Counted from the stretch's first letter, positions 25,469 to 34,397 are shown. The stretch is DNA of 55,516 bases from an uncultured Pelagibacteraceae bacterium (GCA_902566805.1 CACFKJ010000002.1:1-55516), one strand, 5' to 3'. Translations and numbers: made by a program. Notes: generated by a model from the letters alone, not told the origin.

Positions 25469-27622
25469 TTATTTTCCAATACTTATTAAAGTAAGGTCGT
25501 CGCTCAGGGTTTGGTTTTTACTTGTATTTATTACAGACTTTGTAATATCACCTAACTGTTTAATAGTATCCTGACTATAATTCTTCTCAATAATATTAAT
25601 TGAACCATCAATTCCTATTTCTTCTCCATCATTATTTATACTTTCAGATAAACCATCAGTAAAAGCATAAAATCTTGAACCGTTTAATTTAATTTTATTT
25701 GTTTTATAAAAACTTTTATCTTTTTGCTTAATTACTCCTAATGGAGGAGCAGAACTTTCAATTTTATTGTATTCTCCATTATTATGTCTTACTAGAGCTG
25801 GCTGATGTCCTGCATTTACCCATCTAATTTCATCAGATATTAAATTATATTCTCCAATTATTGAAGTTACAAACATTCCTCCTGTTTTTGTATTATTTAA
25901 ATCATTATTCATATGGAAAGCCATTTCATCAGGATCTACTTTTGATTGTGACAATAATTCAAATAATGTTGATGCTTTAGCCATAACCATTCCTGCATGA
26001 ATTCCTTTTCCAGCAACATCAGCAATAATAAAATAAATATTATTATTATGTGGGTAAAAGCTAAAAAAATCTCCTGAAACCTCTCTTGCTGAAATATTAA
26101 TACCATGCACAGGATAATTTTTTAGATTTCTCTTTGGCAAAAAATTCTCTTGAACTTTTACAGCAAGTTTTACTTCTTTTGAGATTCTTTCTCGCCATTT
26201 ATTTCTTTCTTCTTCACTTGTTTCTAGTTTACTCATTAATTTATTGTAATACAGACCAATGACTCCTCCTGCGGTAAATGGATCTTGTGGACCTCTAATT
26301 TTAAGATCTCCCGACTGTGATTGCTTATCTAAAATTGAAATTAAATCATGTTCCACTGATACTGCATTATGCTCTGCAATATTAAGACCCAATTCCTCTT
26401 GAACTGGACTTACTCTTAATGGATAAAATTTATTGAAAATACTCAAAATCACAAAAGAGGATATAAATGTAAACGCTCCAATTGATAATATTCCTATTAA
26501 TTGAATTTTTATCTGTGAAAGCCTATCAAGCCCTGTATCTAAAATAGTTAAATCACTGAAAAAACCAACAGCTAATGTTCCCCAAATACCAGCAGCTAAA
26601 TGAACTGGAACAGCTCCAACAACATCGTCAATTTCAAATTTGTTTAATGCTTCATTTACAATTATTGCAATAATTGCGCCAATAATTCCTACAAAAATTG
26701 ATATAACGGATGTCATAGAATTACATCCAGCAGTAATTGAGACTAATCCTGCAAGTGGTCCTAAAATTATATAAAAAGGATCAGGTTTCTTAAATTTAAA
26801 ATAAGAAATAGTTAAACCTGTCAATAAACCAAAAGCTGCAGCTAAAAAAGTATTAATTAAAATCAGAGGCACTGTTTTGTCCATAGCACCATTACTTCCA
26901 CCATTGAAACCAAACCAACCAAACCACAAGATTAATGTTCCTAATACAGCTAAAGGAAAACTAGATCCAGTAAATTTACCTTTGTTTGCATCTGAATATT
27001 TGCCAATTCTAGGGCCTAAAATTATAACTGCTGATAAAGCAATCCATCCACCTACGGAATGGACAATTGTGCTTCCAGCGAAATCTACAAAACCCATATC
27101 TGAAAGCCATCCAGTAGTATTTATTGAACCATAAGCATCTAACAATAGAGTTTCTGTATCATATTTAGAAAGATAACTTGAAGACCAAGCCCAATGGCCA
27201 ACAATAGGGTAAATTATTCCTGTTGCTAATACTGTCATAATTAAATAACCATTAAACTTCATTCTTTCAGCAACAGCACCAGAAATTATTGTTGCAGCGG
27301 TTGCAACAAACATAGCTTGAAAGACAAAGTAAGTCATATATTCAGCTTTATCTGTTTTGAAGAAAAATAAATCAGTCCCAAAGAAACCATTATAGGAAGT
27401 TCCAAACATAATACCAAATCCAAAAATCCAAAAGATAACTACAGATACACCAAAGTCTGCAGCATTTTTTAATGCAACATTGATACTATTTTTGTGTCTT
27501 GATAGACCTGTTTCCATGCACATAAAGCCTGCTTGCATAATGAAAACTAATATTGCACAGTCTATAACCCACAATGTATCAATATTACTTGTAAGTATGT
27601 CTATTATTTTTTGTGATGACAT
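25469..27622 (-). CDS. amt: Ammonium transporter fused to SpoIIE/PP2C-type phosphatase
   Basis: This is a 717-residue fusion. Residues 1-405 are a full Amt/Rh channel (about 11 helices) with the twin-His pore pair H188 and H341. Residues 405-480 form a soluble linker, and 485-717 a PPM/SpoIIE phosphatase whose metal aspartates are intact: D518 (EVSGDFF), D535 (IADVAGKG), D656 (TDGLSES) and D708-D709 (LSDDLTL). EVKLAVKVQENFLPK is the helix that precedes RsbU-type domains. Ammonium passage or scarcity may switch dephosphorylation of a partner-switching protein. No anti-sigma factor or STAS gene is in the window. A lone AmtB is usually about 400-450 residues. Confidence 0.93.
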   Translation of the reverse strand: MSSQKIIDILTSNIDTLWVIDCAILVFIMQAGFMCMETGLSRHKNSINVALKNAADFGVSVVIFWIFGFGIMFGTSYNGFFGTDLFFFKTDKAEYMTYFVFQAMFVATAATIISGAVAERMKFNGYLIMTVLATGIIYPIVGHWAWSSSYLSKYDTETLLLDAYGSINTTGWLSDMGFVDFAGSTIVHSVGGWIALSAVIILGPRIGKYSDANKGKFTGSSFPLAVLGTLILWFGWFGFNGGSNGAMDKTVPLILINTFLAAAFGLLTGLTISYFKFKKPDPFYIILGPLAGLVSITAGCNSMTSVISIFVGIIGAIIAIIVNEALNKFEIDDVVGAVPVHLAAGIWGTLAVGFFSDLTILDTGLDRLSQIKIQLIGILSIGAFTFISSFVILSIFNKFYPLRVSPVQEELGLNIAEHNAVSVEHDLISILDKQSQSGDLKIRGPQDPFTAGGVIGLYYNKLMSKLETSEEERNKWRERISKEVKLAVKVQENFLPKRNLKNYPVHGINISAREVSGDFFSFYPHNNNIYFIIADVAGKGIHAGMVMAKASTLFELLSQSKVDPDEMAFHMNNDLNNTKTGGMFVTSIIGEYNLISDEIRWVNAGHQPALVRHNNGEYNKIESSAPPLGVIKQKDKSFYKTNKIKLNGSRFYAFTDGLSESINNDGEEIGIDGSINIIEKNYSQDTIKQLGDITKSVINTSKNQTLSDDLTLISIGK

Positions 27623-27698
27623 TAAAATTATTTATTTTTTCAAGTTAAATTTTTTCTTTAATTACTATCATTATTTTTATTTTTCAATTATAAATAAT

Positions 27699-27762
27699 AT
27701 AGGGGTGTCAATTAAGACTGAGAATATACCCTAAGAACCTGTCCGGTAATTCAGAAAGGGAA
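27699..27762 (+). ncRNA. TPP riboswitch (thi box)
   Basis: Conserved core elements occur in order: GGGGTG (27702-27707), CTGAGA (27718-27723), ACCCTAAGAACCTG (27728-27741) and AGGGAA (27757-27762). The P4/P5 side is shortened compared with the standard aptamer. The 3' AGGGA of the aptamer is also the only Shine-Dalgarno-like sequence for the TTG start at 27765, so ligand binding should directly hide the ribosome site. There is no room for a separate terminator. Class is confident; the mode of control is inferred. Confidence 0.93.
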
Positions 27763-27764
27763 CG

Positions 27765-29195
27765 TTGGAAACATTAAATCTAATATCTCAAACATCAGCA
27801 ATATTAATAATAATATTTTTATGTGTGGTTTTTACACTTTTAGGAATTTTTTATTCTAGAAAAAATCAAAATTTAAATAATTATTTACTGGCAGGAAGAT
27901 CGGTAGGAGTTTTTTCTTTAACAGCTAGCTTAGTATCATCAGCTTTAGGTGCATGGATTTTATTTGGACCTGCATCAGCTGCTACATGGGGAGGAATTGG
28001 ATCCGTAATTGGCTACTCTTTAGGAACTGCGTTTCCATTATTTATATTAATTTATTTAGGTAAAATTTTTAGAAAAAAATATTCAAACTGTAAAACATTA
28101 ATTGAAGTTATAAGGAAAAAATTTGGTCAAAAATTATTCAAATTAATTTTATTTTTATCAATTTTTTATATGTTGATTTTTCTAATTGCTGAAGTTACGG
28201 CAGTTTCAATTCTCATAAAATATATTTCAGGTACAGATTTATGGATTACTGCATTCATAATTATTTTAAGTTCTCTTTTTTATACTTTATATGGTGGATT
28301 GAGAGCTTCAATATTAACAGATAATATTCAATTCGTTATTTTAATTATTTTATTAATAGTTATTTTTAACTTTTTGATTACACAGAATAGTTCAGAATTT
28401 AATTTAAGTTTTATTAAACTAAATAAACCTCATTTGTTGAGCTTAGATTATTTACCAAATTTTACAGCTGGATTGACCTTTTTTATAGCTGTTGCAGCAA
28501 CTAATCTATTTCATCAGGGAAATTGGCAGAGAGTGTATGCTGCAAAAAATGACGAAGTATTAAAAAAAAGTTTATTTTTTTCATTTTTAATAATTATTCC
28601 AATTGTTTTTTTAATGGGATTTTCTGGTTTAATTTCTGTTTCGTCAAACAATGATGTAATTCCGGATCTAGCCTTTTTTTCATTATTGATTCAAAATCAT
28701 ACTTTAGGTTTATCTATTGTCATTATCTTGCTTTCGATATCTCTAACCATAAGCAGTATTGATACGTTAATAAATGCAATTTCAAGTTTGATTATTGTTG
28801 ATGGTAACAAACTTTTAAAATTTAAAGGAAATTATTTCAAACTATCTAAATATATAATAATTTTATTGTCACTTATTGCATTTTACATAGCTTCAAAAGG
28901 TTTAAGTATTTTATATCTTTTTTTATTAGCAGATTTATTTTGCTGTTCAGCCGTATTAACAGTTTTTACTGGCTTTTATAATAAATCTCTTACAGAAAAA
29001 AATGCATATATATCAATTATTTTTGGATTAATTATTGGTTTATTGTTTTTTCCAAGTCCAGACTTTTCAAAATCCATTTTAGTTGGAATTTTGTTTCCTT
29101 TAGAATTTTTTCCTCCATTTATGGCACAATCATTGTTATTTTTGTCTTTTTTACTGTCAACTTTGGTGCCAATGACCACTTGGAAAATAAAATAA
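27765..29195 (+). CDS. thiV: SSS-family transporter under TPP riboswitch (ThiV-like, HMP uptake)
   Basis: The 476-residue sodium:solute symporter has about 13 membrane helices and the SSS core NNYLLAGRSVGVFSLTASLV. It starts at TTG 27765, directly after the aptamer; no in-frame ATG would keep the first helix. SAR11 cells need the thiamine pyrimidine HMP, and an SSS transporter behind a TPP riboswitch (ThiV) was proposed as the importer. This gene fits that description fully. Substrate specificity cannot be read from the sequence; thiamine or a degradation product is possible. Confidence 0.88.
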   Translation: METLNLISQTSAILIIIFLCVVFTLLGIFYSRKNQNLNNYLLAGRSVGVFSLTASLVSSALGAWILFGPASAATWGGIGSVIGYSLGTAFPLFILIYLGKIFRKKYSNCKTLIEVIRKKFGQKLFKLILFLSIFYMLIFLIAEVTAVSILIKYISGTDLWITAFIIILSSLFYTLYGGLRASILTDNIQFVILIILLIVIFNFLITQNSSEFNLSFIKLNKPHLLSLDYLPNFTAGLTFFIAVAATNLFHQGNWQRVYAAKNDEVLKKSLFFSFLIIIPIVFLMGFSGLISVSSNNDVIPDLAFFSLLIQNHTLGLSIVIILLSISLTISSIDTLINAISSLIIVDGNKLLKFKGNYFKLSKYIIILLSLIAFYIASKGLSILYLFLLADLFCCSAVLTVFTGFYNKSLTEKNAYISIIFGLIIGLLFFPSPDFSKSILVGILFPLEFFPPFMAQSLLFLSFLLSTLVPMTTWKIK

Positions 29196-29214
29196 AATCA
29201 TTATTATCTATAAT

Positions 29215-30324
29215 ATGTTTGATTTTATAATACCATTTTTAATACTTATACTGGTTGTTGTATTCATTCATGAATATGGACACTATTATTTTGCTAAAAA
29301 GTATGGAGTTGGAGTAACTGATTTTTCAATAGGTTTTGGAAAAGAAATCTATGGTTGGAATGATAAATCTGGCACAAGATGGAAAATTTGCATGATACCA
29401 CTTGGCGGGTATGTTAAATTTTTTGGTGACAGGAATGTATTTTCTCAAGCAGATCAAGAGGAAATTATAAAACAATATTCGGAAGAAGATAGAAAAAAAC
29501 TATTTGTGCTTAAACCTCTTTATCAAAGATCTCTAATTGTTGCAGCAGGTCCTATTGCTAATTTTATTTTAGCAATTCTTATTTTTATGACTATTTACAT
29601 GTTCATTGGTAAAGATTTTACACCACCAGCAATTAATGAAATTAAGAAAGACAGTCCCGCAGAAATAGCTGGTTTAAAGAAAAATGATATAATCTTAGAA
29701 ATAGATGGTAATAAAGTTAAAAGTATTTTAGATGTCTCAAAATTAATAATGATGTCCACATCAGAATCTATTGATTTTAAAATCTCTCGTTATGACAATG
29801 ATTTAGTATTAGCAGTTAAACCAGAAACAATCCAATCAGAAGATAATTTAGGTAACAAAGTTAATAAAAGAATAGTGGGAATTACTTTGATGCCATATAA
29901 TAATACAATTAATCATGTCAAATTAGGGCCAGTCAAAGCATTATTTCATTCAGTTAATGAAGTCTATTTTGTTTGTTCATCTTCATTAAAATATTTAGGA
30001 TCAATGATTGCTGGTTCTGGAGATACTTCTCAATTAGGAGGTCCAATCAGAATTGCTAAAATCTCAGGTCAAGTCGCAGAGTTTGGAATTATTCCTTTTT
30101 TAAGTATGATGGCCTATATTTCTGTTAGTTTAGGTTTAATTAATTTATTTCCCATCCCATTGTTAGATGGTGGACATTTAATGTTTTATGGCTTTGAAAA
30201 AATTTTAGGTCGCCCTTTAAGCCAAAAAACACAAGAAGGTTTTTTTCGAATCGGAATGTTTTTATTATTATCTTTGATGTTTTTTGCGACTTTTAATGAT
30301 CTTAAAGATTTAGGCTTATTTTAA
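29215..30324 (+). CDS. rseP: Site-2 intramembrane metalloprotease
   Basis: The 369-residue M50 protease has H19-E-Y-G-H23 in the first membrane helix, one PDZ domain (about 128-205) and the third metal ligand in LLDGGHL near residue 320. With about four helices and a single clear PDZ, it is slightly shorter than E. coli RseP (two PDZ). It cleaves anti-sigma factors and signal-peptide remnants. It is not next to dxr, cdsA or bamA here, which is unusual; it follows thiV by 19 bases. Confidence 0.93.
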   Translation: MFDFIIPFLILILVVVFIHEYGHYYFAKKYGVGVTDFSIGFGKEIYGWNDKSGTRWKICMIPLGGYVKFFGDRNVFSQADQEEIIKQYSEEDRKKLFVLKPLYQRSLIVAAGPIANFILAILIFMTIYMFIGKDFTPPAINEIKKDSPAEIAGLKKNDIILEIDGNKVKSILDVSKLIMMSTSESIDFKISRYDNDLVLAVKPETIQSEDNLGNKVNKRIVGITLMPYNNTINHVKLGPVKALFHSVNEVYFVCSSSLKYLGSMIAGSGDTSQLGGPIRIAKISGQVAEFGIIPFLSMMAYISVSLGLINLFPIPLLDGGHLMFYGFEKILGRPLSQKTQEGFFRIGMFLLLSLMFFATFNDLKDLGLF

Positions 30325-30475
30325 AGGTTTTTTTAAAGTCAAAAAAATCAATAAAATCAATATTAATTTAACACTATATATTGTGTTGAAAATTACATTT
30401 AATACTAAAAAAAAGCTTGATAAATCAACGATTTTGTTAAGTATATAAAAAAAAACCTTATAAACCGGAGCTAAA

Positions 30476-30751
30476 ATGAACAAGAAACAATTAGTCGCTA
30501 AATTGGCTGGATCTTTAAACCAAAGTAAAGCTGATGCAGAGCGTACTTTTGATACTATTACCAACACTATTCTTGACGCTTTAAAAGGCGATGACTCAGT
30601 GAAAATTGCTGGTTTTGGTACTTATAAAGTAGCTAAAAGAAAAGCTAGAATTGGTCGTAATCCAAGAACAGGAGAACAAATCCAGATAGCTGCTTCACAA
30701 AAAGTGAAGTTTTTACCTGCTAAAGCACTTAAAGAAATATTTAATAAATAG
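30476..30751 (+). CDS. hup: HU-family DNA-binding protein
   Basis: This 91-residue HU/IHF-like protein has MNKKQLVAKLAGSLNQSKAD, the intercalating arm RIGRNPRTGEQIQI and the C-terminal helix of the fold. The RNPRTGE arm with proline is characteristic. It has its own 151-base upstream region, which is AT-rich and holds no other gene, and a strong hairpin 9 bases after the stop, so it is probably a single-gene transcript. It is a nucleoid protein. Confidence 0.97.
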   Translation: MNKKQLVAKLAGSLNQSKADAERTFDTITNTILDALKGDDSVKIAGFGTYKVAKRKARIGRNPRTGEQIQIAASQKVKFLPAKALKEIFNK

Positions 30752-30759
30752 TATAAATT

Positions 30760-30790
30760 GTAGTAGCCTTTATTTTTTAAAGGCTACTAC
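30760..30790 (+). terminator. Hairpin after hup
   Basis: Perfect 12-bp arms GTAGTAGCCTTT and AAAGGCTACTAC enclose a 7-base loop ATTTTTT, 9 bases after the hup stop. CCCC follows instead of a T run, so termination may be factor-assisted or the stem may stabilise an abundant mRNA. The glycosyltransferase-like gene converges from the other side, ending 25 bases later. Confidence 0.72.
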
Positions 30791-30814
30791 CCCCATATTA
30801 ACAAAGTAAAATAA

Positions 30815-31846
30815 TTATTTTAGTTCGTTTTCATCCCAAATCTTTTTCCAATCCATATTTGGAGATATCCCGTATATAGAATTTATGTTAGTAAGATGAA
30901 TAGCTAACGATGGTATCGGAGTAAAACAGTATTCTTTTTCATAAATAAAATGTAGCGGTTTTTCAAATGGATGATGTTGAAATTTACACATATACGTTAA
31001 TTCATCCCAATATTTTAATATTATTTGTTTACTCATCAAAAATGTACCTAGAGTTTCACTTACAACTCTCCAATGTCTTTTATCGCCAAGAAAAACATTA
31101 GTGTTATAGACTTCACTATATAAATAAGGATAATCAGCAGGACATAGAATTATTTCATTTTTTAACATTGTGGCTAACTTCTCATAGGTTAAAACCATTT
31201 CTTTTATTGCTTCTAATGTATGAATATAATCATCTTCAACAAAATAAACTAAATCTTCTGATTTTTTTCCTATTAATAAAGATTTATGAATATTTGACAT
31301 ATTTGATATCATATTAGGGGTTACAGTCTCTTTTTGTTCATTTAAAGGATTTATACCTTTTTTGAATTCATCAATGTTTAAATTAATAAATTGACTTTTA
31401 AAAGATTGATTTGAAATAATTGATTTAATTTTATCTTTAACATGTTGATCAGAGTTATGATCGACGATTATTAATTCCAGATTAATATTTTTAAAAAGAT
31501 CTTTTGCATAATTTATCGATCTTATTATTGAGTTTAATGATCTTAAAGTATATTCAGATTTTTCTTGGTTAAATAATCTTTTTTTTGATTGTTGAAGCAT
31601 ATTTACAGAAGCACAAGTTCTTAATATAATAGTTAATGACTTAACTTTTCTAGTAATCTCTAATTTTCCCATTGGAATAGTAAGAGATTTTTGGCCAGCT
31701 ACAGACAAGTCCTGATTTAAATCTTGATCAGTTACGGGTAAATAAAAATTACCTTGATCGATTATTTCATAATCAAGCAATCTACAAATTTTAATAAAAA
31801 TTTTTTTAAACCAAGACTTTTTATTTGCTTTTTTTTTAATCTTCAT
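30815..31846 (-). CDS. Glycosyltransferase-like (GT-A) protein
   Basis: This 343-residue protein has NLELIIVDHNSDQHVKDKI, like the nucleotide-sugar loop of GT2 enzymes, and VYFVEDDYIH, whose acidic cluster could be the DxD metal site. A basic N-terminus (KKKANKKSWFKK) leads in, and a C-terminal region rich in His and aromatics follows. No membrane helix is present. It is not beside other surface-polysaccharide genes. The enzyme class is likely; donor and acceptor are unknown. It is divergent from the rhodanese gene with only 21 bases between them. Confidence 0.6.
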   Translation of the reverse strand: MKIKKKANKKSWFKKIFIKICRLLDYEIIDQGNFYLPVTDQDLNQDLSVAGQKSLTIPMGKLEITRKVKSLTIILRTCASVNMLQQSKKRLFNQEKSEYTLRSLNSIIRSINYAKDLFKNINLELIIVDHNSDQHVKDKIKSIISNQSFKSQFINLNIDEFKKGINPLNEQKETVTPNMISNMSNIHKSLLIGKKSEDLVYFVEDDYIHTLEAIKEMVLTYEKLATMLKNEIILCPADYPYLYSEVYNTNVFLGDKRHWRVVSETLGTFLMSKQIILKYWDELTYMCKFQHHPFEKPLHFIYEKEYCFTPIPSLAIHLTNINSIYGISPNMDWKKIWDENELK

Positions 31847-31867
31847 TTAAGTATATTTTATCTTAAA

Positions 31868-32251
31868 ATGACTATTAAATCATCACAAACTCTTGTTCAA
31901 GAAGCTTTAAATGAGGTAAAAACCATTACTCCAGAAGAAGCAAAAGAAAAAGTAGAAAATAATCAATGTAATTTAATTGATATAAGAGATTCATCCGAAT
32001 TACAAAATTCAGGTATGATTGAAAATTCGCTTCATATATCTAGAGGATTATTAGAATTTTCAATTCATCCTGATAGTGCTTTTGTAAAAAGTAAAAATTT
32101 AGACCTCTCAAAAGAAATAGTACTATTTTGTGCAGCTGGTGGTAGATCAGCTTTAGCAGCCAAGACACTTAAAGAAATGGGTTTTGAAAAAGTCTCACAT
32201 GTAGAAGGTGGTTTTGGTTTAATGCAACACAAAGGATTTAAAGTCGTATAA
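31868..32251 (+). CDS. Rhodanese-like sulfurtransferase
   Basis: The 127-residue single rhodanese domain has the active loop C88-A-A-G-G-R-S and NLIDIRDSSE at the domain start. The frame stays open 38 codons further upstream, but that part overlaps the divergent gene and has no rhodanese similarity, so ATG 31868 is used. The loop CAAGGRS resembles persulfide-carrying rhodaneses. Partners are unknown; the window holds a persulfide dioxygenase and cysteine genes. Confidence 0.9.
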   Translation: MTIKSSQTLVQEALNEVKTITPEEAKEKVENNQCNLIDIRDSSELQNSGMIENSLHISRGLLEFSIHPDSAFVKSKNLDLSKEIVLFCAAGGRSALAAKTLKEMGFEKVSHVEGGFGLMQHKGFKVV

Positions 32252-32253
32252 AG

Positions 32254-32727
32254 CTAATCATACAATGCAATTTTTTTTGCATAAAAAATTCTAATTAACC
32301 AATATAAAAAAATTCCTAAAGGACCAATAAAATATATCATTATTAATGGTAATATGATTAAATATTTAGAAACTAAATATTTTGAACTATCTCTTACTAC
32401 CCAACCTCCACAAAAAAGATTTATAGAAATAAAATGTATCCAAAATAATAAAATGAAACCATCTTGTTGAAAGAGACTTTTTAGGTTTTCAACACTTAAA
32501 TAAAGGTTAAAATTACTTAGAAATTCGTAGCCTGATATAAAAAAAAAATAAATCAAATAAAAGTAAGTTCCACTTAAAATTGTGATTGGAAAAATTGATG
32601 CTACAAAAATCGTACAAATTTTAGATTGTGGAAAAAAAATCAAGACAAACCAAAAAGGTATAATAGATATATTTAGCCATAGATATATTGTTTCTACTGA
32701 AAAGTAATTAGATAATTGTTCGATCAT
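32254..32727 (-). CDS. ABA4-like (DUF4281) membrane protein
   Basis: The 157-residue protein has about four membrane helices. It matches the ABA4/DUF4281 pattern in ILLFWIHFISINLFCGGWVVRDS and the Pro-rich LPLIMIYFIGPLGIFLYWLI. Plant ABA4 is needed for neoxanthin formation; the bacterial role is unknown. It converges with rhodanese (2 bases) and is divergent from recX (28 bases). Confidence 0.75.
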   Translation of the reverse strand: MIEQLSNYFSVETIYLWLNISIIPFWFVLIFFPQSKICTIFVASIFPITILSGTYFYLIYFFFISGYEFLSNFNLYLSVENLKSLFQQDGFILLFWIHFISINLFCGGWVVRDSSKYLVSKYLIILPLIMIYFIGPLGIFLYWLIRIFYAKKIALYD

Positions 32728-32755
32728 TAATATATATATTATAATACATCATTTC

Positions 32756-33319
32756 ATGATTCCTATAAAAAATAAAAAAAAGTCGTTAGAGGTAACAATT
32801 GATGAAATGCGTAATTTTTCTTTTGCCTACATTGAAAAATATGCACCATCTAGACAACAACTCAAAACTTATTTACTAAAAAAATATATTAAAACTAAAA
32901 TACCTAATGTTAATAAAAAAAATATAATGAATTTAATTGATGTAGTTTTGGAAGACCTTGAAAATACTAAGTTTTTAAACGATAAGTTTTATTCTGAATC
33001 TAAAGCCAAAAGTTTAATTCAAAGAGGAAGTTCTATCAATAAAATTAGGCAATATTTAATATCAAAAGGGATAAAAAATAATTATATAAAAGATACAATT
33101 GAAAAAATAAAAGATAAAAATGAGGATCAAGATTTTTTTTCAGCAATCAAAATGTGTAAAAAAAAAAGAATAGGCCCTGCAAGAGATGAAAATAATAGAC
33201 CTTTATTTTACAAAAAAGATACTGGAATTTTAGCTAGATCAGGTTTTGATTTTGAAACATCAAAAAAAGTTTTAGATTTAGAAAAGGATGAATATTTAAA
33301 AATGATAAATTTACTTTAA
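32756..33319 (+). CDS. recX: RecX-family regulatory protein
   Basis: The 187-residue protein has RecX three-helix repeats: FAYIEKYAPSRQQLKTYLLKK, VLEDLENTKFLNDKFYSES and INKIRQYLISKGIKNNYI. RecX modulates RecA filaments. recA is not adjacent. It is divergent from the ABA4-like gene and its last 9 bases overlap a small convergent ORF. Confidence 0.88.
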   Translation: MIPIKNKKKSLEVTIDEMRNFSFAYIEKYAPSRQQLKTYLLKKYIKTKIPNVNKKNIMNLIDVVLEDLENTKFLNDKFYSESKAKSLIQRGSSINKIRQYLISKGIKNNYIKDTIEKIKDKNEDQDFFSAIKMCKKKRIGPARDENNRPLFYKKDTGILARSGFDFETSKKVLDLEKDEYLKMINLL

Positions 33320-33457
33320 ATCTTTATTTTTATGTTTTATTTCAAGATAATAATTAATTTTATTTCTAATATAATTTTTTACAAAAACGAAAACTAGCAA
33401 ACCAAATATTGATACAGAAACAATAATAATTAGGATTATTTTAATTTGCTCATCCAT
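33311..33457 (-). CDS. 48-residue single-helix membrane protein
   Basis: ATG 33457 shares its A with the cysQ stop (TAATG), and the frame runs 48 codons. One hydrophobic helix (about 6-27, IILIIIVSVSIFGLLVFVFV) is followed by a basic tail. Translational coupling to cysQ and the membrane-protein composition are the reasons to accept it. It overlaps the recX 3' end by 9 bases. Function unknown. Confidence 0.55.
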   Translation of the reverse strand: MDEQIKIILIIIVSVSIFGLLVFVFVKNYIRNKINYYLEIKHKNKDLK

Positions 33458-34227
33458 TACAACTTTGAAGATCTTTTTAATATTATACTCGGATTTTTAA
33501 AATCTTTTTTTCCATATAAAATATCATTTCCATTAAAGTCAGTTATTATACCACCAGCGTTTATAAGTATTGCATGTCCTGCGGCAATGTCCCACTCACA
33601 TGCCCTAGGTTCAGCCACATATAAATCAAATTCTCCTGTTGCAACTGAGCAAAACTTTAAAGAACTTTTCATTTTAGTAAAATTAGTAACATTATATTTT
33701 TTGTGTATTTTAATAATCTCATCCTTAAGATCATTTGAATAAGTTAAAGCTAGCACCTCATTCTCTTTGCTAGTTTTTTTACACTTAATTTCTTTCTTTT
33801 CACCATTAATAATTTCAAAGCTTAAATTTTGACCATAAGTATAAAACATTCTTTCTTTTGCAGGTGCATAAATTATACCTAAAAAAGGTTTATTATCTAT
33901 TATAAGCGCTGCATTTAATGTGAATTCATCTCTGCCGTTAATATAATCATAGGTTCCATCAATAGGATCAATAAGCCAAAAATTTTTTAAATTGTTATTT
34001 TCCTTATTTTTTGAAGACTCTTCAGAAACAATTGGAATTTCTGGTGTAAGTTCTGAAATTTTTTTTGTTAAAATATTATTTACTTCAATATCCCCATTAG
34101 TAACCGGCGTGTTGTCAGTTTTTGTTTTTTTAACTAGATTTTTACTTCTAATTTCCAAAGATAGTTTTCCAGCTGCAAAAAAAGTTTCAAGAAGTTCGTC
34201 TACAATTTTTATTGAGTTTAGGCTCAT
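33457..34227 (-). CDS. cysQ: 3'(2'),5'-bisphosphate nucleotidase (CysQ, IMPase superfamily)
   Basis: The 256-residue protein has metal residues in SEES, DPIDGT (D87, D90) and CEWDIAAGHAIL near the C-terminus. The CEWDIAAGHAIL form is typical of CysQ, which recycles PAP from sulfate activation, whereas the paralogue at 2366 looks like HisN. Its start overlaps the DUF3553 stop (ATGA) and its stop overlaps a small membrane-protein start. If the cell lacks PAPS use, another phosphoester may be the substrate. Confidence 0.85.
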   Translation of the reverse strand: MSLNSIKIVDELLETFFAAGKLSLEIRSKNLVKKTKTDNTPVTNGDIEVNNILTKKISELTPEIPIVSEESSKNKENNNLKNFWLIDPIDGTYDYINGRDEFTLNAALIIDNKPFLGIIYAPAKERMFYTYGQNLSFEIINGEKKEIKCKKTSKENEVLALTYSNDLKDEIIKIHKKYNVTNFTKMKSSLKFCSVATGEFDLYVAEPRACEWDIAAGHAILINAGGIITDFNGNDILYGKKDFKNPSIILKRSSKL

Positions 34228-34397
34228 TTATTTTTGTATTTTTCCAATGTTATATTTGCTGAGTTAATTACTTTTTTTCCAACATTTTCGAAGTTTACTG
34301 TTATTTTTTCATTAATTATGCTTTGAACTTGACCAATTCCCCATTCTTTTTTAGCCGGATTGACTACTTTGTCTCCTGGTTCAAATTCTAAAATCAT
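34224..34397 (-). CDS. DUF3553-like small protein
   Basis: The 57-residue protein starts at ATG 34397. FEPGDKVVNPAKKEWGIGQV and INEKITVNFENVGKKVIN match the DUF3553 pattern, a CarD/SH3-like barrel suspected of nucleic-acid or protein binding. Its TGA overlaps the cysQ ATG. It was too short for a standard ORF cut-off but is well supported by family resemblance and coupling. It is divergent from mnmA (42 bases). Confidence 0.82.
   Translation of the reverse strand: MILEFEPGDKVVNPAKKEWGIGQVQSIINEKITVNFENVGKKVINSANITLEKYKNK

Noticed and set aside
30325..30475. Possible small RNA in the 151-base gap before hup
   Set aside because: Only AT-rich sequence with no convincing stem, terminator or promoter pair; nothing can be supported beyond the ribosome site of hup.
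31754..31867. Upstream extension of the rhodanese frame
   Set aside because: It overlaps the 5' end of the divergent glycosyltransferase-like gene and adds only Phe/Lys-rich residues with no similarity; ATG 31868 was chosen.
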